This document shows positions 1 to 11,554 of a DNA stretch of 64,000 bases, one piece after another; position 1 is the stretch's first letter, and every line of letters begins with the position of its first letter. This DNA comes from Strongyloides papillosus. Lineage: Eukaryota; Nematoda; Chromadorea; Rhabditida; Strongyloididae. The notes beneath the pieces are model-generated. The model did no database searches. It was not told the origin of the DNA and worked only from the letters and a program-made list of their open reading frames with translations. A program made the position numbers and the translations under genes. The DNA lies in contig SRSI01000038.1 in NCBI GenBank assembly GCA_005656395.1, positions 744,001 through 808,000 of the forward strand, given 5' to 3'.

Positions 1-1383
1 AGATTTTTAAAATCCTTGGACAATGACAAAACCAATGAATTATAAAAATAAACTTGAGAAATCTTGTTTTTAATAGCCATATAATCACTTTCTTTGTTCA
101 TTACAGCATCATGAATTACCTCAAGAATTTCTTTTGATTTTACATTGATAGAAGAATTTTGAAACGGTTCATATCCACGATTAAGAAATCTAATTTTTTC
201 TTCAATGTAATAATTCGGTGTCTTAAGCCTATAAATTATAGAAAGATATAGATATTTTTAACTTAAAATACAGCTTAATTAACTCTACAAAATGATAAAT
301 ATCTTCGACTTTATGTAAACATATATAGATAATACAGACATTCTAATATTGAATAAGCAATACCGGCATTTATTTTTAAACAATTTAATAAAAACTTACA
401 GTTGATTGTCATTTTGCCATGGAAGTTTTTCACCATTAGCCCAAGTAAAGCAATTAAAATATAGACTTGTAATGTCGTCATATATTGATCCATTAGTTAA
501 ATTATGGAGAAATAATCCACTAAAGTCATGAGTACCAGAAATGAAATTAAAAGGTATATTAGCTTCGTGATCGTAACAACTTCCAAAATCAATTAAAACA
601 GGATTGCTTATATCTGGATTTAACATTACATTACTGCTTTTAAGGTCATTATAACAAATATTTTTTTTGTATAAAAAAGATAGCGCATTAAGAATTCCAT
701 TTAATAAATCATACAATTCAACATGATCAAGATATGGTCGATTTTTGTTTTTAATATAAGTATCCAAAGTAATATCAAATCTTTTAATAACAATAAACTT
801 CATTTCACTAAGACAAATTTCTCCATGGTCTACAAAAAATACAAATTAACACTTTATTTTAAAAAAAATCGTATTCGTTGGTTATTCAAATAAAAATTTA
901 AAATGCCTTCCAGATCGTATACGGATTCGTCTATTTTGAAGAAATTTATAGTATATTAGCTATTATCTCAATTATTAAAATGCTTTAAAAAAATTTCATT
1001 TAATTGTACTTTAAGGTATCAAATTAACATATATCCGCAGTGACAAATAATAATTAATAAAAGTAAATTGATAAATATAAAACTTTTTTAAACAAATTTT
1101 GTCTCAAATAGTAAAAGAAAAATATAACCTAAAACATACCGATAATACTTGTTAAGTTATGATTTTCAGGATTGCTTTTTTCTATTTTTTTATAGACGTA
1201 TAATTCATTTTCCAAACATGGGCAGTTTCTTTTTGAAATTTTAATGCAAACTTGTTTTCTAGAAGAACGTAAATGCAATGTACCATTGTATACAATTGAA
1301 AGGTTTGATTTTGCCATTACATTATGAATGGAAATAATCCCATTTTTAATCTTGATCTTATCAGTAGGTAAATAATCTGACAT
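1..1383 (-). CDS. CK1/VRK-like protein kinase, partial at left edge
   Basis: Three exons on the minus strand: 1140-1383, 400-829 and 228 to beyond base 1. Introns are 1139-830 and 399-229, with GTATGT/GTAAGT donors and TAG acceptors. The phases join cleanly (1 then 2), giving 300 codons before the edge. The start is the ATG at 1383. The N-lobe has the ATP-anchoring Lys in VCIKIS (about residue 48) and a likely helix-C Glu near residue 60. The catalytic loop reads YNDLKSSN (Asp143, Lys145, Asn148): the usual His/Arg before Asp is Asn, but all catalytic residues remain. DFG is at 162-164. The downstream GTHDFSG, DDITSLYF and LPW motifs resemble the casein kinase 1/VRK group, where the DDxxSL helix and LPW are typical. 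It therefore looks catalytically competent. The subfamily and substrate are not assignable, and the C-terminus lies outside the window. Confidence 0.72.
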
Positions 1384-1399
1384 TTTAACAATGTAGCAC

Positions 1400-1800
1400 A
1401 CGCAGAAAAAAAAGAATTATTAAAACCCTCTTTTTTTATTGTTTTAATAATTTGAATTTATTACACAAAATTAAAATTTTGTATAATATCTAAAATAGAA
1501 GAAATTTAAACCGCTTTGAGATATACCTTTTCATTTTTACTATTAATATTACAAATTATATTATCTTTAATCAGTAGTTCGAGTGATAAAATGAAAGTTT
1601 AAGATCTATTATTAATTTTTATTTATTTCAAATTCTTATCAAATACGATGAATAAATGGATTGTTCTAAAACAGTTAAAATCTTCTACATCATGATAATC
1701 TTTTGATTGTGAGAAATTGGACAATGGTTTTGCTAAAAATAATACAAATCAAACTATTGTGAATACATTAATTAGTTGAAAAGGGCACAGCTACCAATCA
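1400..1800 (+). pseudogene. Truncated copy of gene X promoter and 5' end
   Basis: This stretch is homologous to 10985-11375. Both match the reverse complement of the promoter and first exon of gene X (10694 downward). The match is clear from ATGGATTGTTC through TTGGACAATGGTTTTG to CAAACTATTGTGAATAC. The reading frame is destroyed by small indels and stops, and no later exon is present. Because upstream non-coding DNA was copied too, this is a DNA-level duplication. Its right end meets the truncated 3' end of the DCAF11-like gene. Confidence 0.7.
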
Positions 1801-2875
1801 GATCACAAGATGAGATATATTTATAACTTATTGAATTATATCCAATGATTACTATTGACGCACCAACATCACTCCTAGTTCTAAATATTCTACTATCAAA
1901 AATATTTAAACTTTTAGGACCAGCAGATATAAAAACGTTACAATTATTTGGTGCTATCATACAAACATCATTAACACAATAATGTAAATTTATTTTAAAT
2001 AATAATTGTGATTGTACTATATCATAACCATACACATTTCCATCCATTGCAGAACAAATTATTGCATCTTCATTTGAATCTCTAAAACAACATCCCTTAA
2101 TTACATTTATATTGTTATTATCAGGTATATATACAACAACATCGCGATCAACATAAGAGTCAGATGTCTCAGAATCTTTTAAATTTATTTCAGATAAAAT
2201 TCCAGGATATGATGGGACATAAAGAATATCTCTTTTTCTTGATACCAATACATCAATCATTGCATGTGCTATTTCACATGAAAAAGTTTTATCTTTTTGA
2301 TATTTCCTCATAATGTCATTATATTTACAAATATCAAAAAAACTTCCTCTATTACAGGTTATAATACTTCTGCCGTTATTGCAAAATTGTGCGGCTGTTA
2401 CCTCTCCAACAGTTGAGAAGATTGGTCTGGTTTCCTCTGGAAGGTACATATTATTTATGACTATTTTTATATCTTTTTTAAAAGATTCTGGAATCTTTTT
2501 TCCTTTATAATGATTTGTCTCCAGAATACGTAGTAGTTTTCGTGTGTTAACTGATGGAGGGATACAACTTTTATCGTTATCATGTGACTCCAATAAATAC
2601 CCGTGGTTGCTTCTGATATCTCCTCTTAGCTTCTCGATAGAATCCTTTAGTTTATTATTAAAATTATTTTTGAGGAACTCCTCATTTACCCTCAGTTCAT
2701 TAGATGGATCTAGATTTGGTTCCGGAGATCTCTCAAATGTATTTGTATGATTTAAACCCTCATCAATGTCATTAGGATGGAAGTTAAGATACCTTTGTAA
2801 CATTTCTTGAAATGACAATGGCCTGAAGCGACCTAGTAATTTTATTTTATTATATAAATTTGAGTATCCTCTCAT
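1772..2875 (-). CDS. DCAF11/WDR23-like WD40 protein, C-terminally truncated
   Basis: Uninterrupted 367-codon ORF from ATG 2875. The last half lines up with DCAF11 (WDR23), the substrate receptor of CUL4-DDB1 ubiquitin ligases. Matching landmarks in order are a helical N-terminal part with FLPN-like MYLPEE, a degenerate first blade (GRSIITCNRGSFFDICKY), a blade with IDVLVSRKRDILYV, a blade with DAIICSAMDGNVYGYD, and one with NVFISAGPKSLNIFDSR. The WD dipeptides are largely lost. Homology stops after KYISSCDL. The family normally continues for about 150-180 more residues with further blades, but here the frame ends in a short tail (IGSCALFN) just where a fragment of gene X begins. An unseen intron starting at GTAGCT is possible but unsupported. 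The gene is probably broken. The family call is moderately sure. Confidence 0.55.
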   Translation of the reverse strand: MRGYSNLYNKIKLLGRFRPLSFQEMLQRYLNFHPNDIDEGLNHTNTFERSPEPNLDPSNELRVNEEFLKNNFNNKLKDSIEKLRGDIRSNHGYLLESHDNDKSCIPPSVNTRKLLRILETNHYKGKKIPESFKKDIKIVINNMYLPEETRPIFSTVGEVTAAQFCNNGRSIITCNRGSFFDICKYNDIMRKYQKDKTFSCEIAHAMIDVLVSRKRDILYVPSYPGILSEINLKDSETSDSYVDRDVVVYIPDNNNINVIKGCCFRDSNEDAIICSAMDGNVYGYDIVQSQLLFKINLHYCVNDVCMIAPNNCNVFISAGPKSLNIFDSRIFRTRSDVGASIVIIGYNSISYKYISSCDLIGSCALFN

Positions 2876-2883
2876 ATCATCAA

Positions 2884-3432
2884 TTATAACCTTTCATTTA
2901 AAATTTTCGGAAACTCCTCATCATTAAATATACATTTTCTTCGTTTAACTTTATCTTCAATTTGAATGTTTAAACAAATGTCCTACAAAATAAAGTTTAA
3001 TGTTTTTCATTTTTGAAAAATAACTGACCATATTTGAAACCTGTAAATCATATATACACAATTATAAATATTAAAAGCAATAATGAATGCAAGATAAATC
3101 TAATAGTAAATATATTTATTATAAAAATCCTAAAAATAAAGTATAAATAAATTGATAAACTGGCATTATCACTGCATAATTCACTAATAAATAGAACATT
3201 TTTTAATATTAAAATTTGCAGCTATTTTTTTCAAATATTTATAATCTAATAGAATACTGATAATGTAGTTGTTTCCATGCTAAAATGAGTGATAAAATAC
3301 CACATACGTTTTATCACGAAGAATAGCATTAATAAATAAACAATAAAGAAAGAATATACTGACCGCGGCGTTATTTGTAGTGTTGAAGATAACTTTTTGA
3401 TTCTTATCACTGTGCAATGTGTATATATCCAT
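2884..3432 (-). CDS. Putative 59-aa protein with a 12-nt micro-exon
   Basis: Predicted from splice sites and frame. Exons are 3364-3432 (ATG at 3432, 23 codons), 3029-3040 (12 nt, four codons) and 2884-2982 (32 codons plus TAA). Both donors are G|GTCAGT and the acceptors are ACAG and GTAG. All junctions are phase 0 with no internal stop. The product begins MDIYTLHSDKNQKVIF and ends in a charged tail (DKVKRRK, DEEFPKILNERL). I do not recognise it. Its stop is only 8 nt before the ATG of the DCAF11-like ORF, so the two may share a transcript, or this may be a remnant 5' part of that gene separated by a frameshift. No signal peptide or membrane segment is visible. Confidence 0.38.
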
Positions 3433-3534
3433 GTTGTTTTTTTAAAAAAAGTAAACAAAATTGATTTATAACAGTAAATTATTATTATTTATTATATTAC
3501 AATATAATTGTAATTTTAATTAACCTTATTTTGT

Positions 3535-4164
3535 AAAAGATATACAAATATCGGTTATAAGGTTTTTAGCTATTCTCATAAAAAGATTAACCTAAATATC
3601 TATATCAGTAACGATGATGAATTTTACCTCTCAACTGATGGATTAAATGCTGTTGAGTTAACGAAGCGCCTTCAAAGAGTAATTTTTAAAATTATTATTA
3701 TATATTCATATTATTATTTATAGGATCAAGAATGGATAGAGTCAGTGAAAGGATCTTTAGAAAAATCAAAAGTTATAAACGATTCAATATGTAATCTAAT
3801 TGATAAGTTTAATGATAGAGTTGGTTATCTTGAAAAAACAGTGATGCCATTATGTTTAAAAACGGATACAGTTCAGAGGAGACAACAAAATGTTAATAGT
3901 CTTTTGAATTTAATTGATACAACGATGCAATTTTATGAAAAAACATCTGATATGGAGAAGGTTTTGAAACCTGGGACTGCTGTAAATAATTTGGATGAAT
4001 TTTTAAAGAAAATGGATAACATTATTAGTGCCATCCACTTTTTTTCAACACAAGAGACATATGAAGAAGAATCAAGAAAGTTAAAGGATTATCATGATGG
4101 TGGTTTATCAACATTAGAGAATGATTTTATAACAATTGTCAATGCTGAAACAATAAAATTATAA
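3535..4164 (+). pseudogene. Exo70 (exocyst subunit) N-terminal fragment
   Basis: Two exons: up to 3678, and 3724-4164. The 45-nt intron has donor AGA|GTAATT and acceptor ATAG. The joined frame reads TDGLNAVELTKRLQR, then DQEWIESVKGSLEKS and on to a TAA. It matches the N-terminal coiled coil of Exo70/EXOC7: the ESVKGSLEKS helix, LEKTVMPLCLKT, VQRRQQNVNSLLNLID, MEKVLKPG and NLDEFLKKMDNI all have counterparts in order. Exo70 binds PI(4,5)P2 and tethers secretory vesicles, but the membrane-binding C-terminal rod (about 500 residues) is absent. No in-frame ATG precedes exon one; the frame opens after a TAA near 3520. Past the stop the sequence becomes a copy of gene Y exon 2. I read it as a truncated gene fragment, although the 147 codons after the intron are free of internal stops. 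Confidence 0.72.
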
Positions 4165-4765
4165 TCTGAGGAAGTACTTGTTCAAGTAAATAGTTCAAAT
4201 TTTCTTAATATGTGTGATTTTTATGACAAAAAAACAAACCAGGCAATTTAACAGACTCATCAGTGAAGATTTTGAGTCGTGCATTGAATACAAAGACAAA
4301 CTTTCAATAGCTTTCTAAATGTAAGTAAGTGTATTTAAAATATTTAATATATTTTCATTACAGTTAATTTCAGTTGTTTTATTGTGATATTGTTCAGTAT
4401 ACTACAGGGTAGCCAGCAAAGGCTTTTGTGTAAGATATAATTTAGTACATATTACTCCCGAAAAATGGAAAAATTTTAAATGACATTGATATTTATAATG
4501 GTTAAAATTGTATATTTTAAAGGAAAATTGGGATGTAAATAATTAATAAATAAAGGTACTAAAAATTTACTATTTTTTATTGTTTCTTTTAAATAAATCT
4601 TTGCTTTATTTAAAAAGTAATAATGGCTTCTAATAAATTAAAGTACTCCTGTGTGGGAAAAAGTCAACAAAAACTCTTGAACAAAAGCCTTCGCTGGCCA
4701 CCCTGTACAATGTATCTCGGGGAATACTTTAATAGAAGCTGCTCAAGTACTCCCTAAATTATCTT
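4165..4765 (+). pseudogene. Gene Y exon-2 copy split by a MITE
   Basis: 4180-4321 closely matches the start of gene Y exon 2 (TTCAAATTTTCTTAATATGTG, then the segment coding MCDFYDKK), with stops. The end of exon 2 (GAAGCTGCTCAAGTACT) reappears at about 4737-4755. Between them is the 301-bp element at 4405-4705. This copy is nearer to intact gene Y than most others. Confidence 0.7.
4405..4705. mobile_element. 301-bp MITE with TA target duplication
   Basis: Terminal inverted repeats of 25 bp: the left begins CAGGGTAGCCAGC and the right ends GCTGGCCACCCTG, with about two mismatches. TA flanks both sides (4403-4404, 4706-4707). There is no coding capacity. TA target sites and short size suggest a non-autonomous Tc1/mariner-superfamily element. 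It interrupts a gene Y copy. Confidence 0.75.
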
Positions 4766-4799
4766 TCGTGTATTTCATACTTAATAAAAGACAAATAAA

Positions 4800-6745
4800 A
4801 CAATTTAATAAATATATATAAAATATCTTATGAATAAATTTTATTTATAAACAATAATTTTTTTATTGTAGATAAGATATAATTCATAAAGTAATGAGTT
4901 TGAAATATTTTAATATGAATTGAGCCTTCTTTCACAGTCTGTATAAATTTTTGATTACTACTTGTTTTACTTTAACAAATATATACATTTAATAGAGAGC
5001 ATGAAAGAATTTTACAACATTCTTCACCAACAATTGCCTTCAAACAGCAAAATTAAATTATTATTATGTTAGGTTCCATTCAAATGATAATGAGAAAGCA
5101 CAAATAAAAAAATTAACATTTATTGTCACATATTGAAGGAATCAAAGTGTGTTGATAAAGATCATAAAAAAACAAAATAATTCTGTTGTATATGAAGGGT
5201 ACTTATATTGCATGAACGGATATAAATCTAATTGTATTCTTAAAAGTTTAACAAAACTTATATTGTTTTCACATGCATAATTTTATTGGCAAAAAGTCTT
5301 CTTTAAAGTTACTATCAAAAATTTAGAGGACGTAAGATTGAAATTTGTATTCGACTAAATATTTTCTAGATGATGAGCAAATAAAATTTGATGTTCTCGC
5401 AAATATTTCAAATTCTTAATACATGCGATCTTTATAGTAAAAAAGCAAGAACAAACAATTAGTCAGACTCAGTCGTGAGGATGTTTGAGATTTGCCATGA
5501 ATATGACGACAAAATTTTCAATATTGTTCAAAAATGCATGTTCTCGTAAATAGTTTTTAATTCCAACAGCACCAAACTTTAGTTGATACATCATGAACGG
5601 AGGTAAAATCTACCTGTTCTCTGTTCAACAATACAATTATGCATGTCGAAACACAATATGTTTTGCCAAGCTTTCTAGTCTTCTTAAAGCTGCTATTTTA
5701 TTTACAAAACGTAAGATTGAATTTTGTATTTGACTAAATATTTTTTAGCTGATTAGCAAATGAAATTTGATGTTTTCGTAAATTGTTCAGAGTTTTTAAA
5801 TATATGCGATCTTTATAAAAGAAAGCAAAAACAAACAATTAATCAGACTCAGCCGTGAGGATTTTTAAGACTTGCATTGAATATTTAGACAAAATTTTCA
5901 ATATTGTTTAAACATGTAAACGAGTCTATTTCAAAAAATTACTTTTATTTTTAGTACATTTTCATTTCAATTCTTTTTTTGTGATGTTGTTCAAATATTA
6001 ATGAGAAAGCACCAATAAAAAAATTTAACATTTATTGTCATGTATTGAAGGAACCAAGAAATACTGATAAAAAGCCTAAAAAAAGGACAAAAAAGATTTT
6101 GTTGTATACGAAAGGTACTTGTATTGTATGAACGGAGGTAAAATCTACCTGTTCTCTGTTCAACAATACAATTATGCATGTCGAAACACAATATGTTTTG
6201 GCAAACATTTTAGTCTTCTTAAAGCTGCTATTTTATTTACAAAACGTAAGATTGAATTTTGTATTTGACTAAATATTTTTTAGCTGATTAGCAAATGAAA
6301 TTTGATGTTTTCGTAAATAGTTCAAGTTTTTAATATATGCGATCTTTATGATAAAAAAGCAAAAACAAAGAATTTATCAGTCTCAGTCGTGAAAATGTTT
6401 GAAACTTGCATTTAATATTAAGACAAAATTTTCAATATTTTTAAAAAATGCATGTTCTCGTAAATAGTTTTTAATTCCACCAGCACTAAAATTTAGTTTA
6501 TACCTATATGTGCTGGGAAATCAAAACTTGTTTTTTATGATTTTCGACGTAAAAAAATATAAATTACTACGTAATGTATTAGTAATTGACAATTTTTAAA
6601 AAATTAATTTAAATATTTTTTAATGGCATTTCTTGCCACTCCAGTGTTTCTAGAGTTAATATATGCGGTCTTTATAATAAAAAAGCAAGGACAAACAATT
6701 AATTAGACTCAGCCGTGAGAATGTTTGATACTTGCATTGAATACA
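4800..6745 (+). pseudogene. Array of decayed gene Y copies, plus orientation
   Basis: At least three copies of the gene Y 3' half (about 5060-5560, 5580-5985 and 5990-6480), plus a scrap at 6660-6745. Each contains the end of exon 1, the short intron (CGTAAGATTG to TTTTTAGCTGAT) and decayed exon 2. Spacers resemble the 3' flank of gene Y (AACATGAATTGAGC). The consensus differs from intact Y: at the position of its YCMEADKIYLYY it would encode YCMNGGKIYLFS, so these derive from a diverged paralogue. Stops and indels are frequent. Confidence 0.7.
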
Positions 6746-8520
6746 AATTTCACTCTTACGTTTTGTAAATTTTTGATGGCAGCTTCTAAAAAAACCAGAA
6801 AGTTTGCAAAACATATTGTGTTTTGGCATGCCTTATTTTATTTTTTAATAGAGTACAAGTAGATTTTATTGCGATCATGTATACACGTACTCTTCGTATA
6901 CATCAGAATCCTTTTTTTTGTTCTTTTTTAGGATCTTTACAGGTATTATTTGACTCCTTCAATAAATGTTGATTTTTTTTATTTGTGCTTTTTTATTACT
7001 ATTTAAAAGAAGCCTAACATGATAATATTTAAATTTTGATGTTTGAAGACAAATGTTGATAAAGAATGTTGTAAAATTCTTTCAATTTATCTATTAAATG
7101 TGTATATTTTTTAAAGTTAAAAAAGTAATAATAAAAAATTGGTATAGAAATTATAAAAGAAGGCTGATTTCATGTCAAAATATTCCAAACTTCTACCATT
7201 ATGAATTTATCTCATCTACAATAAAAAATATTATTTATATTATTTAATTTAATATAATTAAAGTTATCATTTGTGTAATTCATATAAAAATAAAAGATAA
7301 ATAATTCGATTTTATTAGTAAATACAAAATATCTTGTAAATAAAATTTATTTATAAATTAAAAAGTTCTTGACGGCTTCTTCCAAGGTATTCTCCAAAGT
7401 ACATTGTATTGTACTAAGCGATACTACAAGAAAACAATGAAATGAAAATATACTAAAAATAAAACAAATTTTTTGAAGTAGACTCACTTACTTTTTTTGA
7501 AAATAATAAAAATTTGTCTTCATATTCAATGCATGTTTAAACATCTATCGCTGCTGAGTCTAATATATGCGATCTTTATGATAAAAAAGAAATAACAAAC
7601 AATTTATCAGAAACTTCGAACTATTCACGAGAAAATTAAAGTTGATTTGATCACCAGCTAAAAAAATATTTATTCAAATACAAATTTCAATCTTACCTTT
7701 TGTATATCTAACGACAGCTTCTAGGAAGACTAGAAAGTTAGCCAAAACACATTGTGTTTCGACATGCATAATTGTATTGTTGAACAGAGTACAGGTAGAT
7801 TTAATCTCCGTTCATGCAATACACATATCCTTCGTATACAACAGAATTATTTTTTTTTGTAATCTTTATCAAACCACTTTGGTTCCTTCAATATACGACA
7901 ATAAATGTTAATTTTCTTTATTTGTGCTTTCTTATTACTATTTGAACAACATCACAAGAAAACAATTGAAATGAAAATATACTAGAAATAAAACAAATTT
8001 TTTGAAGTAGACTCACTTACATTTTGAAAAATATTAAAAATTTGTCTTCATATTCAATACATGTTCAAACATCCTCACGGCTGAGTCTGATTAATTGTTT
8101 GTTTTTGCTTTCTTTTATAAAGATCGCATATATTTAAAAACTCTGAACAATTTACGAAAACATCAAATTTCATTTGCTAATCAGCTAAAAAATATTTAGT
8201 TAAATACAAAATTTAATCTTAAGTTTTGTAAATTCAATAGTAGCGTTAAGAAGACTAAAATGTTTGCCAAAACATATTGTGTTTCGACATGCATAATTGT
8301 ATTGTTGAACAGAGAACAGGTAGATTTTACCTCCGTTCATGCAATACAAGTACCTTTCGTATACAACAAAATTATTTTGTTTTTTTTTTCTGTTCTTTAT
8401 CAAACAACTTTGGTTCCTTCAATATATGACAATAAATGTTTTTTTTTATTTGTACTTTTTCATTACCATTTGAATGGAACCTAACACAATAATAATTTAA
8501 TTTTGCTGTTTGAAGGCATT
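6745..8520 (-). pseudogene. Array of decayed gene Y copies, minus orientation
   Basis: The same paralogous unit repeated in reverse complement (about 6745-7560, 7560-8180 and 8180-8520). Recognisable pieces are the reversed GTTGAACAGAG(T/A)ACAGGTAGATTT segment, the reversed exon 1/intron junction and the reversed 3' flank near 7150-7210. The orientation switch near 6745 makes an inverted arrangement with the preceding array. No long ORF survives. Confidence 0.68.
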
Positions 8521-9180
8521 GTATGGAGGCAGATAAAATTTACCTGTACTGAAGAAAGTTTAACAAATCATATGTGCTTCAACACGTCTTGTCCAATTGT
8601 CGCATAGTCTTCTGAAAACCTGCTATCAAAATTTTACAAAATGTAAAAGTGAAAATTATATTCAATGCATGACTCAAACATCTTCACTGCTCAGTCTGGT
8701 AAATTGACTGGTGTTGTTTTTTTATTATAAAAAAAATGTAATTGAGTCGTCCTTACTTCAAAAAATTGCTTTGTATCATGTTGAACGATACCACAACAAA
8801 AAAAATGAATGGAACTGCTATGAAAAATATGTCTATCTTGGGAAATACTTTAGAGGAGGCTGCTCAAGTACTTCCTAACTTATAAAAAAATTTTATTCAC
8901 AAGATATTTTTTATATATTAATTAAATAAGTTAATCTGCTTTTTACTTTCATATGAAATACACAAAATGATACTATAATATTGTTAAATAATAAATTAAA
9001 TAATAATTCTTTAATTGTATATGAAATAAATTCTTAAAGTTAAAAGTTTGAAAATATTTTAACATGAATTGAGCTTCCTTTTAAAGTTTCTATATTTATT
9101 TTTGGTTTATTATTTTTTTTAACTATAACAAATGTATATATTTATTAGATTAGTTTGAAAAAATTTTATCGCAGACAATT
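8520..9180 (+). pseudogene. Gene Y copy of the intact subtype, with 3' flank
   Basis: 8520-8640 closely matches exon 1 of intact gene Y (TGTATGGAGGCAGATAAAAT). 8740-8885 matches the end of exon 2, including CAAGTACTTCCTAACTTATAA, and the 3' flank continues to about 9150. The middle is deleted and frameshifted. Confidence 0.7.
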
Positions 9181-9222
9181 GCATAATAAAGTGGCAGTAA
9201 ATGATGTTGTAAAGTAAACTCA

Positions 9223-10694
9223 CTATTCTGAGTTTTCACTTAGTTTATAAAAATCATAAACTTTCTTTATGTGATTTGGAATTTCAGATCTTCCTTTCAA
9301 AAAAAACTCTAGATTCTCATTTGCATAAATACCCAACAAGAACCAAAGACTTTTAAATGGTTCTAGAATTTTCATGTTTTTACAAATAGCATTAAACATT
9401 AAAAAACTTAAAATAATATCCTCCAAGTTTTTGGATTCAGTAAACATGAATTGACCAACAAAAAAATAATAGGTAGTGGTCTCTAGTGGATTATACAACG
9501 AACAATAAACCCCAGTTGTACCAGGTATATTATCAGAAACATTTAAAATTGGATTTTTTAATCCATACTTGTTACACATGTTTAAAATGCTATTTTCAAG
9601 AATACATTCTTTGCTTTTACCAAAACTAGAAAATATTGAATCTAAAAGAAAATGAAACCGTCATTTAAACTTACATATTTTTGATTTTAGCTAAACCAAG
9701 AGAAATATTTTCAACATTAAAAGTAGATTTTTGAGATAATAAGTGGTAATACATGTGCTGGTAATTATTAACAAAATAAGTTTTCGGATCATCGTAGCTT
9801 AATATTTTAAACACATATTCTCCTGCCGTCTTAAATTTTGAACATTTATCAATTGATGCCACAAGTGTTTTTTCGGCTGGATTTATAAGATCTTCTTTTA
9901 ATGTCGAAGGGCGATTTCTTTGAACTCTTTGATTTAGTGCTCTGGTGAAGTGCAGTGGATTAAAAAGATTTTTTTGAATATCTAATTCTTCACAAACAAT
10001 TTCAAGAAAAACTGCGGCAGCATTATCAGTTTTTCTCATTGTAATAGGGATATTCTCTGTGTATACATCTAATAAAAAACCCATAAATTTCCTACGATCA
10101 GCAAGTGGAATATGATTAGAATCAACTGGTCCGTTAACTTTTTTATATTCTGCCAATACCAGTTCCAATACTTTTTTTTGATTATTTTGTACTTGCCAGT
10201 CAAATCTAAAACATAGACATATAATACTTTTTTTGTGTAAAGTGATAAGTTTATTTTAAAATGAATAATAAAAGTTTCATATCAAACTACCTTAACATAA
10301 TAATTTTTCCTTGATCTAATATATCCAGCATTTTACTTTTCATGGCATTAAAGTTTGAATTCTTTTTTTCGCCGCTTCTAGACACTTTAGAAGTAAAAAT
10401 ATTATTTTTTGCAAATTTACTGCTTGTTGGTGTTGATTGAGATAATGTATATTTATTTGGTGAATTGAAATCACTTTTAGAAGAATCTAGTATATTTTGA
10501 TAAGATGTCTGACTATTAACTGAACTTTTTTCACTAACTATTGTATTCACAATAGTTTTGTTTGTGTTATTTTTAGTAAAACCATTGTCTAAGTTGTCAT
10601 AATCGAGAAGATTATGAAGATTTAGATTTTTGCCTGTTTCAGAACAATCCATTCGATCGTCGTCTCCTAGTAAATAATCATCCTCGTTAAGCAT
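9223..10694 (-). CDS. Gene X: unrecognised 445-aa protein, three exons
   Basis: Exons 10291-10694, 9675-10205 and 9223-9625. Introns are 85 and 49 nt, with donors AAG|GTAGTT and TAT|GTAAGT and acceptors TTTTAG and TTCTAG. The phases fit and the total is exactly 446 codons including TAG. The start is ATG 10694. Residues 1-130 are acidic and Ser/Asn-rich, probably disordered (MLNEDDYLLGDDDRMDCSE). After about residue 140 the protein is folded-looking and helical, with DRRKFMGFLLDVYTENIPIT, then FLEIVCEELDIQKNLFNP, then a C-terminal exon rich in aromatics (NLEDIILSFLMFNAICKN). I see no signal peptide, membrane span or known catalytic motif, and I do not recognise the family. It is divergent to gene Y. 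Copies of its promoter and start occur at 1400-1800 and 10985-11375. Confidence 0.72.
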
Positions 10695-10984
10695 TTGAAA
10701 TAATTAAAAACTAATAAAAGATTTATAATTTTATCTTATCACTATTGCTATAAATCAAAGGTAATTTATATTATTTTATGGTAAAAAAAAATCACAAAAA
10801 ATTAAATTTGCTTTCAATAAAAATTTCATATAAAATTTTAATCTTTCTTTTATAAAGTTAAATTTTTAAGAAGTAAAGAAAGAAATTTTTTTATATTTCT
10901 TTTATGTATGTACACATAATTAAAATGCATGAAACATTAACTATTAGTAAGATGAAATAAAAGGTGCTACTATTTTTATTCGTA

Positions 10985-11375
10985 CATGGACAGAAAAAAA
11001 AAGAATTATTGAAAACTTTCTTTTTTTAATTGTTTAAAAATTTGAATTCATTACACAAAATTAAAATTTTGTATAATATCTAAAATAGAAGAATATTTAA
11101 ATTGCTTTAAGAAATACCTTTTATTTTTACCATTAATATTACAAATTATATTATCTTTAATCAGTAGTTCGAGTGATAAAATAAAAGTTAAAGATCTATT
11201 ATTAATTTTTATTTATTTCAAAATGCTTTACGAAGATGAATTCTTACCAAAGACGATGAATAAATGGATTGTTCTTAAACAGTTAAAATCTTCTACATTA
11301 TGATAATCTTTTGATTGTGAAAAATTGGACAATGGTTTTGATAAAAATAATACAAATCAAACTATTATGAATACC
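10985..11375 (+). pseudogene. Second truncated copy of gene X promoter and 5' end
   Basis: Direct repeat of 1400-1775. It is reverse-complement-related to gene X itself, so it forms an inverted partner of the X start within the X-Y intergenic region. It retains AATGCTTTACGAAGATGA (cf. gene X AATGCTTAACGAGGATGA), then a frame broken by insertions. Confidence 0.7.
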
Positions 11376-11554
11376 ATAATCATACTTTAAAAAGTTTTAT
11401 TTTTATAATTATTGTAAATACATATTATTATATTAGGATTAATAAATAAATTTGAATTTAAAAAAATTTATAATTATTGTCTATATATTTAAATTTCTTA
11501 GTGATCAAATGTTATAAAGAAGTATTATTTTATATTATATTATTTTTCATTATC

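Noticed and set aside
5991..8484. Short ORFs of 66-74 codons in the gene Y arrays
   Set aside because: They are pieces of decayed Y copies, some in antisense, not independent genes.
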